NCBI RefSeq assembly: GCF_020783315.1
Contig: NZ_CP086063.1
Location: forward strand, 1,178,001 to 1,242,000
Direction of reading: 5' to 3'
Source: Ferruginibacter lapsinanis
GTDB taxonomy: Bacteria; Bacteroidota; Bacteroidia; Chitinophagales; Chitinophagaceae
Length of the DNA: 64,000 nucleotides
Shown here: positions 7,266 through 13,995 of the stretch, one piece after another
Numbering within the stretch: the first letter of the stretch is position 1
How the letters are laid out: each line of letters begins with the position of its first letter
The notes under the pieces: generated by a model
What the model saw: the letters and a program-made list of their open reading frames with translations, nothing else
Told to the model about the DNA's origin: nothing
Database searches by the model: none
Program-made: the position numbers and the translations under genes

Positions 7266-8819
7266 CTAAAAAGCTTCATTTTCAAGGGTAAGAAAAGCTA
7301 CATTTCCAATATTCCTTTTCTCAACCGTTACCCCAAAACTTTGCAGCCTTTTAATAAAATTGGTTTTGTTTACCGGCTTAAACCCGTCATCTATACAAAA
7401 GGAACGGTAAGCTGTATAAAGGTCTTTTATAACCTTGTAGTCGCTGGGGCTAGGTTTGAAATTGTTTTCCTCAATAAAAAGCTTTACACTATCTGAAAGG
7501 GTTTTGTATTGTTCAACCGCTTTTTTTGCTGCTTCGCAATCTGAAAATTTCTTTTGTAATAATAGCCTGTTAAGCCCTTCTAACACCCAGTTGAAAACTC
7601 CCGAAAGTTCACTTTCAATAATCTTTGTATGTAGTTGTTTATCTTGCTCCGCTTCAGGTATTGTAACATCAAATGGAATAATTAAAAACCGTCTGAAATA
7701 AGCGTTTGTGTGTTCAACTTCTTTCGGTAATTCGTTACAGTTGAAAATTAGTTTTGCATACTGTTTTATCTGCATTGGTTTGCCATAAGGCAAACGGGCT
7801 TCAACCGGTTCACCTGAAACCAATTGTTTGAAAATTGAAGTTTCAAGATTACCGTTTATTTCACTTGCATAGTTTACAAGTTTGTTTGCAATCATTGCTC
7901 TAAAATATCCGGTTGCATCAGTAAGGCTTTGTAAAGAATAACTGCAAACGTTTTCAACCCCCAACAAAGCATTTACAATTTCAAAAAATACAGACTTGCC
8001 ATTTGCTCCAGTTCCGTAAAGTATTAAAGCCTTTTCCTCTTTTACTGAATTGTTGCCGTTCTTAATAAATACAAAGCCCAAAAATTCGGCAAGTACTTTT
8101 TGCCTTTCAATATCGGGTAATACTTTGTTCAAGTAAGATATAAACAAGGGGGCTTTAGCTTCAGGGTTGTAATCAAATGGCAATTGATATGTAAGAAAGT
8201 CGCCCCGATCAAATTGCCTTAGTTTAGTTCCTTTGTGTGTTACTTCAAAAGTTCCATTTTTCAAATTGATATAAACCGCTTCTTTAGTTGTTTCGGGTGT
8301 TGGCAAGTACGCAGTTGAAATAAATTGTTTAATTAACTTTTCACGAAATTCATAAAACCGTGCTGTGAATTTTGCTACATTCATTTTTTCGGCTGCTTCA
8401 CCTAAAAACTTTTGGAAAACTTCTTTTTCAATGTATGTCCAGTAAGCCCCATTGTATAGGTAAATAAATTCCATGTTCTTACATAAGCCCCAATGGTTTC
8501 TTTCTGCAATTGCTATTGTGTTTTCAATCGATAATACTAAGTAGTGTTTTGCATTTATTTTTAATTTATCCAATTGCTTTACTACTTCTTTTTTTTGCTC
8601 ACTTTCAGGGTTAAGTGTTTCAAGTTGCTTTCTTAATTTCTCAACTTCTGGAAAGGCTAAGGCTTCAAAGTCCAACGGTTCAAACTGTTCAACTAATTGG
8701 TTTAAAATTTCCGTGTGTGGTGTCGGTTCATTTTTCTTTACTAATACCTGAAGGTGGTTTAATAAAGTTGCTGAATTATTAAGATCGCTAAATGCTGGGT
8801 TAATCTTTATAGCTTCCAT
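7266..8819 (-). CDS. Phage/plasmid D5/P4-family replicative helicase (primase C-terminal type)
   Basis: 517 aa. An N-terminal helical region (1-100) is followed by a D5-N-like domain (about 110-245) and an SF3-type ATPase with Walker A GTGANGKS (269-276), the sensor region KLIFNCNELP (about 357-365) and arginines YFRRF (374-378) placed like an arginine finger. The last 90 residues resemble a winged-helix DNA-binding tail. Proteins of this family unwind DNA at the origin of P4-like elements. The primase active site typical of long P4 alpha proteins is absent and probably supplied by the adjacent toprim protein. It starts 1 bp after the stop of the small HTH gene upstream, indicating one transcript. 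Confidence 0.88.
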   Translation of the reverse strand: MEAIKINPAFSDLNNSATLLNHLQVLVKKNEPTPHTEILNQLVEQFEPLDFEALAFPEVEKLRKQLETLNPESEQKKEVVKQLDKLKINAKHYLVLSIENTIAIAERNHWGLCKNMEFIYLYNGAYWTYIEKEVFQKFLGEAAEKMNVAKFTARFYEFREKLIKQFISTAYLPTPETTKEAVYINLKNGTFEVTHKGTKLRQFDRGDFLTYQLPFDYNPEAKAPLFISYLNKVLPDIERQKVLAEFLGFVFIKNGNNSVKEEKALILYGTGANGKSVFFEIVNALLGVENVCSYSLQSLTDATGYFRAMIANKLVNYASEINGNLETSIFKQLVSGEPVEARLPYGKPMQIKQYAKLIFNCNELPKEVEHTNAYFRRFLIIPFDVTIPEAEQDKQLHTKIIESELSGVFNWVLEGLNRLLLQKKFSDCEAAKKAVEQYKTLSDSVKLFIEENNFKPSPSDYKVIKDLYTAYRSFCIDDGFKPVNKTNFIKRLQSFGVTVEKRNIGNVAFLTLENEAF

Positions 8820-8820
8820 T

Positions 8821-9105
8821 TTAGAAAAGGTTTAATTGTGAAGTGATAGGAAACAAATCGGGATTGGTAGTGAGGAAATTTGCAAGATGTTTTGTTATTT
8901 TACAATACCCTTTTTTTACTTCGGCTAATTGCCCGGCTTTCTGCAATTTCATTTTGTACCTACAAAGATTAGGTCTGTAAATATTCAATGCCGTTGCTGT
9001 CATTGTAGCGGTTGCACAATTCTTTTGCAGGTAAGTATAAACTTGCTGCAATTCGTTATCTTTGCTTAGTCTTTTATGCTGGGGGTTAGTTGAATGTTTA
9101 CGCAT
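8821..9105 (-). CDS. Small winged-helix/HTH protein of the element
   Basis: 94 aa, basic. The middle has a helix-turn-helix feel (CATATMTATALNIYRPNLCR, about 30-49, then KAGQLAEVKKGYC). Similar small proteins commonly sit between the excisionase-like gene and the replication genes in Bacteroidota elements. It overlaps the upstream excisionase-like gene by 8 bp and ends 1 bp before the helicase start. A DNA-binding or replication-initiation accessory role is inferred; no function is established. Confidence 0.7.
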   Translation of the reverse strand: MRKHSTNPQHKRLSKDNELQQVYTYLQKNCATATMTATALNIYRPNLCRYKMKLQKAGQLAEVKKGYCKITKHLANFLTTNPDLFPITSQLNLF

Positions 9106-9442
9106 TTCTAACCTCCTTTTTTTTGCTCAAAAAATTATCGGTTTCCACTGCCAATTCAGAAACCGTTTTTTTCTTTCCTTGTTTTAAATAATTAATTAAT
9201 TCAATTTTTGAAAAGTAAACCCGTTTACTTCGCTTCATGCAAGGGAGTGCGTTTTTGGAAATAAGAGAGTACACCGTAGGAACGGAAAGGGTCAGGAATT
9301 TTGCAGCATCCTGAACAGTTAAAAGCTGGTCAGTTTCAGGCACGCTTTCGTTGCTCTTGGATAATAGTAGTCTTTTTATTTCGCTTACTTCATTTGAAAG
9401 TAAACTAAGGGCTTTGGGTAAATTTTCAAAAGTAATTTCCAT
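9098..9442 (-). CDS. Excisionase-family helix-turn-helix protein (AlpA/Xis-like)
   Basis: 114 aa. An N-terminal helical segment (1-35) precedes a MerR-like winged HTH at about 40-88: LLTVQDAAKFLTLSVPTVYS, then a basic hairpin region with KRSKRVYF and IELINYLK. Such proteins act as recombination directionality factors and as regulators of the element's early operon. It heads the block of six genes running to 3954. A 9-bp inverted repeat lies directly before its start codon (9447-9474), suggesting autoregulation. Confidence 0.85.
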   Translation of the reverse strand: MEITFENLPKALSLLSNEVSEIKRLLLSKSNESVPETDQLLTVQDAAKFLTLSVPTVYSLISKNALPCMKRSKRVYFSKIELINYLKQGKKKTVSELAVETDNFLSKKKEVRNA

Positions 9443-9446
9443 TTTA

Positions 9447-9474
9447 CATTGCCTGCTGTTTTATACAGGCAATG
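9447..9474 (-). promoter_or_regulatory. Inverted repeat before the excisionase-like gene (operator or leader hairpin)
   Basis: CATTGCCTG (9447-9455) and CAGGCAATG (9466-9474) form a perfect 9-bp inverted repeat around a 10-bp spacer, ending 5 bp upstream of the start codon at 9442. It may be an operator for the HTH protein, or an RNA hairpin that limits translation. Confidence 0.6.
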
Positions 9475-9556
9475 CAAACTATCAGGATATTAAAGCTTTT
9501 TTAAGGGTTCAGTAAGTGTGGTAAAAAAGAAAGTAAGAAAGTAAAAACAAAAGTAA

Positions 9557-11242
9557 TTACCACTCTCTTTTTACTTTGTTTCCAAAGTTGTTTTTAATAT
9601 TATCAAATTCCCAGTTGATAAAATTATCTGTAAGTAATCTTATGTATTTGGGTTGGCATTGTGTTGTATTTTCATATTCAGTACTACACATTAAATAAAA
9701 TTCATAAAAACGCTTAACAATAAAAAGCCTTTCTCTTTTGCCGTAATTAATGGTTTGTTTTTTAATATCAGTTTTTCCATAAAAAGCCTTTTCAATAAAA
9801 GAATTTAGTTGTTCATTTGTCAGGAAAGGTTTATTATTCTTACTATTTGTTTCTGTAAATTTTGCAAAGTGCTCTTTTGGTACACTTATTGGCATTGCAT
9901 TGCAAAATACATTTACAGAATCATTTGAATTACTTAAATCTTTTTCTTGTTCAGGTGTTTTAATACTTCGGTGTTCCTTTGTTGAAAACTCTTTATACCA
10001 AAATTGAAATAGGTTTTTGATATTCAGTTTATCAATGTCCGGTTTCTGAAAATGAGGGTTAAAGATCACACCTAACCTTGTTAAAATAACATTGAAATAT
10101 TTTTCAACATCGCTTAAAACCTTAATATTATAAGTTGTTTTAAAATATTCTCTTTGGTCAGTTCCTGGAATATTTAAGGCTTGCTCTTCTCTTTCAGCAA
10201 TTAATTCCTTTATAAATAATTGATCAGAATTTATTTCACGGCGAATGAATTTACTTTTTATTACACCAATAATCCTGCTAATGTCTTTTTTTGCCTCTTC
10301 TAATGAAACCGCATCTTTTCTTGCTTCACTGTCATATTGTTTTTTCCAATATTTTTGTAATTCACTATAAGGTGTTGATTTATTAAAGTAATCTATTATG
10401 CTGTTAAGTTTGGGGTAGTTTTTTAAACTTATTATACTTTCATTATTATTAGATATTTTGGATTGTTTTGCTTCAGCTTTTTCGCACCAACTTAAAAAAC
10501 TGTCTTTTTGTTGAGGTGTAATATTTATCGGCAATAAATCCCTTGTATGTGAAAGCCAGTCCATTTTTTCGCCCCCGTTTCTTTCAAAATTTCGCAAATG
10601 AAATTCCAACTGTTCGGGTATTTTTTCAGGAGGTAAACTTTTAATTTCAGTCTGAAAACTAAAATCGTTAAGACTCTTAAAAAACATTGTGTATTGCCTT
10701 AAACCTATTTCACCTGAACCATAATTGTTTACAATGTTACCCAGCTTTATAGCGTAATAAATCCTTATCGGCTTTGGCTTCAAATTGCTATCTAAGTCAT
10801 AAAGCCAATTCAGGTACATATTAAGTAATACCGCCCTTTCAGAATTGATTTTAAATGAAGCTGTAAGTTCTAAGCTTTTGACTGTGTTTTTTGTTATTTG
10901 AATTTCATTCGCTTTGAAATTTTCGTTGGCGGCTTTCTCAATAAAAATATTTCCAGTACTTCTTTTTAATTCTTTAATGAATAATTGTTTTTTTCTTTCA
11001 AAATAAACTGGTATTAAATCTTTATCCCAATAAGGGAAAGGAATATTATTTTCACTCTTATCAAATATCAATAGGGTGGCATCTGAACCGGAATAAATTT
11101 TTTTCTCTTTATTTGAAGCAAAAAAACAACCGCTTTTGTTGTAGTGGTATGCTTCATATTGTGGGTTTGTTTTGAAGTTTTTAATTTGGCGTTCATTAAA
11201 TCCAGTTTCCTTTAATTTGCCAATAGTTAATTTTTCAATCAT
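9557..11242 (-). CDS. Unknown 561-aa element protein between integrase and excisionase genes
   Basis: I do not recognise this protein. It is lysine- and asparagine-rich, soluble in appearance, without signal peptide, membrane segments or nucleotide-binding motifs. The N-terminal half (1-240) begins with a short helical, possibly DNA-binding segment (TIGKLKETGFNERQIKNFKT). The middle (about 285-345) is predicted helical, and the C-terminal third ends with a region rich in aromatic residues (RLFIVKRFYEFYLMCS). It starts 30 bp after the integrase stop and is followed by a 114-bp gap before the excisionase-like gene. That position is a common cargo site in satellites, where defence or interference genes sit. 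Function is open. Confidence 0.75.
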   Translation of the reverse strand: MIEKLTIGKLKETGFNERQIKNFKTNPQYEAYHYNKSGCFFASNKEKKIYSGSDATLLIFDKSENNIPFPYWDKDLIPVYFERKKQLFIKELKRSTGNIFIEKAANENFKANEIQITKNTVKSLELTASFKINSERAVLLNMYLNWLYDLDSNLKPKPIRIYYAIKLGNIVNNYGSGEIGLRQYTMFFKSLNDFSFQTEIKSLPPEKIPEQLEFHLRNFERNGGEKMDWLSHTRDLLPINITPQQKDSFLSWCEKAEAKQSKISNNNESIISLKNYPKLNSIIDYFNKSTPYSELQKYWKKQYDSEARKDAVSLEEAKKDISRIIGVIKSKFIRREINSDQLFIKELIAEREEQALNIPGTDQREYFKTTYNIKVLSDVEKYFNVILTRLGVIFNPHFQKPDIDKLNIKNLFQFWYKEFSTKEHRSIKTPEQEKDLSNSNDSVNVFCNAMPISVPKEHFAKFTETNSKNNKPFLTNEQLNSFIEKAFYGKTDIKKQTINYGKRERLFIVKRFYEFYLMCSTEYENTTQCQPKYIRLLTDNFINWEFDNIKNNFGNKVKREW

Positions 11243-11272
11243 TGTCTTTTAAGCTTTTCTAAATTTACTAAA

Positions 11273-12490
11273 CTATTTTGCAAATGCAGTTAAAGCATTT
11301 GTAGTTTCATGTATTTTTTCAACCTCAAATCCGGCAAGATAGCTTTTAGTTGTTTTCATGTCGCTATGTCCTAAAGCTTCGCTAATAAATTCCATGCTTA
11401 CCCCTGAATTTCTTAAAACGGTTGCAAAACTATGTCGGGCAAAATAGGTAGTTACTTCTTTATTTATTTTAAGATCTTTCGCAATTAGTTTCATGTACTT
11501 GTTGATCGTTTTGGTAAGTTGCTGTATTACCTTTCTTTCTCTTTCGGCTGTCATTCCTTTTTGAAGGTGAGGAAAAACATAGCTTTCAGGGTTGATTGAA
11601 GGAACGCCCCAGCTTTGTATTACTGCCTTTGCTTCAGGCTTTAATGATACTACTATTTTTTCGCTGTCTTTTTTGTTTCGCTTAGTCTTTGCCCTTTCAT
11701 ATTTCAATATGTCGCCTTCAATATTTTTCCGTTTTAATAAACAAAGGTCTTTTACATTTAACCCATTGCATAGGTAAATGAAAATCCAGTAATCTTTTGC
11801 CATTGCTTCAGTAGTTCCGGGTTTAGTTTCATAATGGAATATTTGAGCAATTTCCTGAAGGGTTAAAGCTTTTTTAATGTTCTTACTTGTAGGTATTGAA
11901 TATTTACCCTTGCCTTCGCCAAAGGGGTAAAGGCTTTTGTCAATACTTGCCCTATTAAATATTGCTCTTAAACTTCTTAAATAAATTCCAACAGTAGTTT
12001 TACTTTTCTCTTTTTCCAACATCCAATTTTCATATTGCATTAATAGGGGCTTTGTAATATCTGCATACTTCAAACCCTTTTTAAAACTTTCAATACTTTT
12101 TTTAGCAACTTCATAACTTACAGCCGTACCAATCCTTTTTTCCTCTTTTAATTCCTTTATGTATTTATCAAATCCAAATGCTATGCTATCCGCCGCATCT
12201 CTATTTTCTAAATAAATATCTTCAAACATTCCAAAAGTAAAAACCGGCAAGGCTTCAACTGCTTCAATGGCTTTACTTTCAAATGAATGAATTTTATTGT
12301 AAAGCGCTTTGTCTGCTTCATTCCGTCTTTTTGCAGTCATAACCCTTTCAAAATCGGTTGCTTTTATACTTATTCCTGTGGGGTAATACTTCTTTTTTCT
12401 TTGGCTTGTAATCTTGATTGTAACGGAACAATTGCCGTCTTTTTGGGGGTGGTATTTGTCTATAAATGCGGAAACGGTTGCAGTATTCAT
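11273..12490 (-). CDS. Tyrosine recombinase/integrase of the element
   Basis: 405 aa, the usual size. It has an N-terminal arm-binding domain (about 1-90, Bacteroidota type), a SAM-like core-binding domain (about 95-195) and a catalytic domain (about 205-400) with Arg352-His353 in YFARHSFAT, His375 in LGHSDMKTTKSYL and the nucleophile Tyr384. The usual first catalytic arginine is replaced: the segment reads CNGLNVKDLCLLK with Asn245 at that place. IntDOT of CTnDOT is known to lack this arginine as well, so the change does not imply a dead enzyme. The gene lies 177 bp from attR, next to the arm-site repeat, and should catalyse integration and excision at tRNA-Asn. Confidence 0.95.
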   Translation of the reverse strand: MNTATVSAFIDKYHPQKDGNCSVTIKITSQRKKKYYPTGISIKATDFERVMTAKRRNEADKALYNKIHSFESKAIEAVEALPVFTFGMFEDIYLENRDAADSIAFGFDKYIKELKEEKRIGTAVSYEVAKKSIESFKKGLKYADITKPLLMQYENWMLEKEKSKTTVGIYLRSLRAIFNRASIDKSLYPFGEGKGKYSIPTSKNIKKALTLQEIAQIFHYETKPGTTEAMAKDYWIFIYLCNGLNVKDLCLLKRKNIEGDILKYERAKTKRNKKDSEKIVVSLKPEAKAVIQSWGVPSINPESYVFPHLQKGMTAERERKVIQQLTKTINKYMKLIAKDLKINKEVTTYFARHSFATVLRNSGVSMEFISEALGHSDMKTTKSYLAGFEVEKIHETTNALTAFAK

Positions 12491-12518
12491 AACGTTGTAT
12501 TTTTAACTGTGTGGTAAC

Positions 12519-12539
12519 TCCGACACAATTCCGACACAA
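12519..12539 (+). promoter_or_regulatory. Right arm-type integrase sites (tandem TCCGACACAA)
   Basis: An exact 21-bp match to 3891-3911 in the same orientation, located between the integrase start codon and attR. It may also overlap the integrase promoter, which would let the integrase regulate itself. Confidence 0.6.
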
Positions 12540-12666
12540 AAATACAAATTAACACGAAATAACCATAAATAAACAGATATTGTTAAAAGGCTTATTATTG
12601 CTGTATTTACGGGGGGTTACTATTCTTTTTGGTAGTTTATTATTTCTTTATTTTGGGGTAAATTTA

Positions 12667-12715
12667 TGACTGTTAATCAGAGGGTCTCAGGTTCAAGTCC
12701 TGAAGGGGGAGCAGA
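12667..12715 (+). repeat. attR core (49-bp direct repeat, tRNA-Asn 3' fragment)
   Basis: Identical to 3795-3843. It contains the anticodon loop, variable loop, T arm and acceptor 3' strand of tRNA-Asn but no 5' half, so it is not a functional tRNA. The rest of 12491-12902 holds the arm sites, this repeat, a terminator, and the promoter and operator region of the next gene. Confidence 0.95.
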
Positions 12716-12725
12716 AAAAAGTAAT

Positions 12726-12751
12726 AAAGCCTTGAAGTGATTCAGGGCTTT
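12726..12751 (+). terminator. Original host terminator of tRNA-Asn
   Basis: Stem AAAGCCTTGAA (12726-12736) / TTCAGGGCTTT (12741-12751) with loop GTGA. Before integration it followed tRNA-Asn directly; the element now separates them. Confidence 0.65.
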
Positions 12752-12849
12752 GTTGTTTTCCATAACTAGACGGCCCCACTTCTTCATATAAAGGACTTTT
12801 CAATCATAGCTTATGCAAAGACATAAGCGATATGTATTGTCTGAAATAA

Positions 12850-12888
12850 TTTAATGTGTAATTAATACACATTAAATATGTATATTTG
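12850..12888 (+). promoter_or_regulatory. Promoter with palindromic operator for the CBM21-like lipoprotein
   Basis: TATATTTG at 12881-12888 matches the TAnnTTTG element. Just upstream lies a perfect 11-bp inverted repeat, TTTAATGTGTA (12850-12860) and TACACATTAAA (12866-12876), around a 5-bp centre. It covers about -45 to -19 from the expected start, a place suited to a dimeric regulator. Confidence 0.65.
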
Positions 12889-12902
12889 CAAAAAATATAA
12901 CT

Positions 12903-13772
12903 ATGCAAAAAATACTTGTATCTCTCCTTTTGTCTTCGATGGTTTTATTTTCATGTTCAAAAAATGACGTTTTAAATGACACTGCTAATGAAACAGTGCA
13001 ACCACAAAAAAATGTTGCTGCAAGGCCTTCAGCACTGGAACCAATAAAGTTGTATAAATCATGGTCGGTAAATGCCTGGGTATATGCCGGTTTTTATACA
13101 AAAAGGAAAAGCTTTTATGCGGAGGTAGCTAATCTTGCTTATAATAAAAAAGTATCGGCACATCATAAAATGGCAGATGGAGTCTGGCTTGATATTCCAT
13201 TAAAATATATTTCGTCTACACCCTATAATACTGAGATATGGGGAACGGAATATGATTATTCTACTTATATCACTTCTGCCACCTTAGGAAATGAGTTTGC
13301 GATGAAGTACGAAGTAAATCAACAAACCTATTGGGACAATAACAAAGGAGCAAATTATACTGTTAGCGGATCGGATGGAATGTATTTACAGGAAGGATTG
13401 AATGTTAGTGTTGATACAATGATGTCATATTTTAATAATTACACCGCCAATAATACCGGAGCATCAGTTTTTAATATTGTAACTGATGTTAGAAATATTG
13501 CTTACAATAAAAATGTGAATGTGGTTTATACAACCGATGGCTGGAAATCTGTTAAAACTCTTCCATTGGCATTTGCACAATATTATGCAATAGGAAATGG
13601 CGTAACGTTGGTCAATCCAAACAGATTCGGTATAGAAAGATGGACTTCGTCTATAGCCGTAGATCCATCCGTACAACAAATACAATATGCGGTTTCATAC
13701 AAAGTAAATGGAACAGAATATTGGGATAATAATTTTGGAAAGAATTATACAGCAATTCTAAAAAAATATTGA
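12903..13772 (+). CDS. Lipoprotein with two CBM21-like carbohydrate-binding modules
   Basis: 289 aa. A signal peptide ends in a lipobox LFSC with Cys18 as the lipidated residue, so the protein is envelope-anchored. After a linker come two similar modules (about 70-153 and 187-285). Each has the pattern 'V...NIAYNKNV...', a D-G-W/V-W strand, and near its end F/Y-A-x-x-Y-x-V-N-x-x-x-YWDNN-x-G-x-NY (YWDNN at 143-147 and 273-277). This is the layout of CBM21/CBM53 starch- or glycogen-binding modules, best known from glucoamylases and eukaryotic phosphatase-1 regulatory subunits. No catalytic domain is attached. Binding of an alpha-glucan is inferred. A palindromic operator precedes the gene and a terminator follows it. 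Confidence 0.72.
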   Translation: MQKILVSLLLSSMVLFSCSKNDVLNDTANETVQPQKNVAARPSALEPIKLYKSWSVNAWVYAGFYTKRKSFYAEVANLAYNKKVSAHHKMADGVWLDIPLKYISSTPYNTEIWGTEYDYSTYITSATLGNEFAMKYEVNQQTYWDNNKGANYTVSGSDGMYLQEGLNVSVDTMMSYFNNYTANNTGASVFNIVTDVRNIAYNKNVNVVYTTDGWKSVKTLPLAFAQYYAIGNGVTLVNPNRFGIERWTSSIAVDPSVQQIQYAVSYKVNGTEYWDNNFGKNYTAILKKY

Positions 13773-13831
13773 TTGATCTAAGGTTTGATTTTTTTCCGTA
13801 TTTAAAAAATTATTATAGTGGTAAAATAAGC

Positions 13832-13857
13832 AAAGCCCTGAAGGAATTCGGGGCTTT
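13832..13857 (+). terminator. Intrinsic terminator after the CBM21-like lipoprotein
   Basis: Stem AAAGCCCTGAA (13832-13842) / TTCGGGGCTTT (13847-13857) with loop GGAA; the hairpin can extend through ATAAG/CTTAT outside it. Confidence 0.8.
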
Positions 13858-13892
13858 ACTTATTTCTAGATGTTTTTTACTGCATCCAAAAT

Positions 13893-13958
13893 GTGGTAAT
13901 CATGTAAGATGTTCAAACAATTGTGTAATACTTACCGTAATTAATGAACGGACCTTTG
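13893..13958 (+). promoter_or_regulatory. Conserved 66-bp promoter, copy a (Ig/DUF3494-ompA operon)
   Basis: Box 1 GTGGTAATCATGTAA starts at 13893, box 2 TTGTGTAATACTTAC at 13921 and ACCTTTG at 13952. The spacings (28 and 31) are identical to the other copies. The start codon of the first gene is at 13996. Confidence 0.75.
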
Positions 13959-13995
13959 CGAAGTGACAATATAGTCACCCAGTAAAAGAAAAAAC

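Larger units (their letters stand above)
3795..12715. mobile_element. Integrative element in tRNA-Asn, phage-satellite-like
   Basis: The element lies between 49-bp identical direct repeats (3795-3843, inside tRNA-Asn, and 12667-12715); the excised circle would be 8872 bp. All recognised genes are on the minus strand and tightly packed: integrase next to the right end, an unknown 561-aa gene, excisionase-like HTH, small HTH, D5/P4-like helicase, DUF6371/toprim primase-like protein, terminase-small-subunit-like HTH protein, SRAP protein and a small unknown. It has replication and possibly packaging-choice genes but no capsid, tail, lysis, relaxase or type IV secretion genes. That gene set is known from P4-like and PICI-type phage satellites; assigning it to that class is inference. 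Confidence 0.9.

Noticed and set aside
12667..12715. Second tRNA-Asn gene
   Set aside because: Only the 3' 49 bp are present; there is no 5' acceptor strand or D arm. It is the attR repeat.
13769..13966. A 65-codon open frame after the CBM21-like lipoprotein
   Set aside because: It runs through a clear terminator hairpin (13832-13857) and promoter copy a (13893-13958) and has no protein-like composition.
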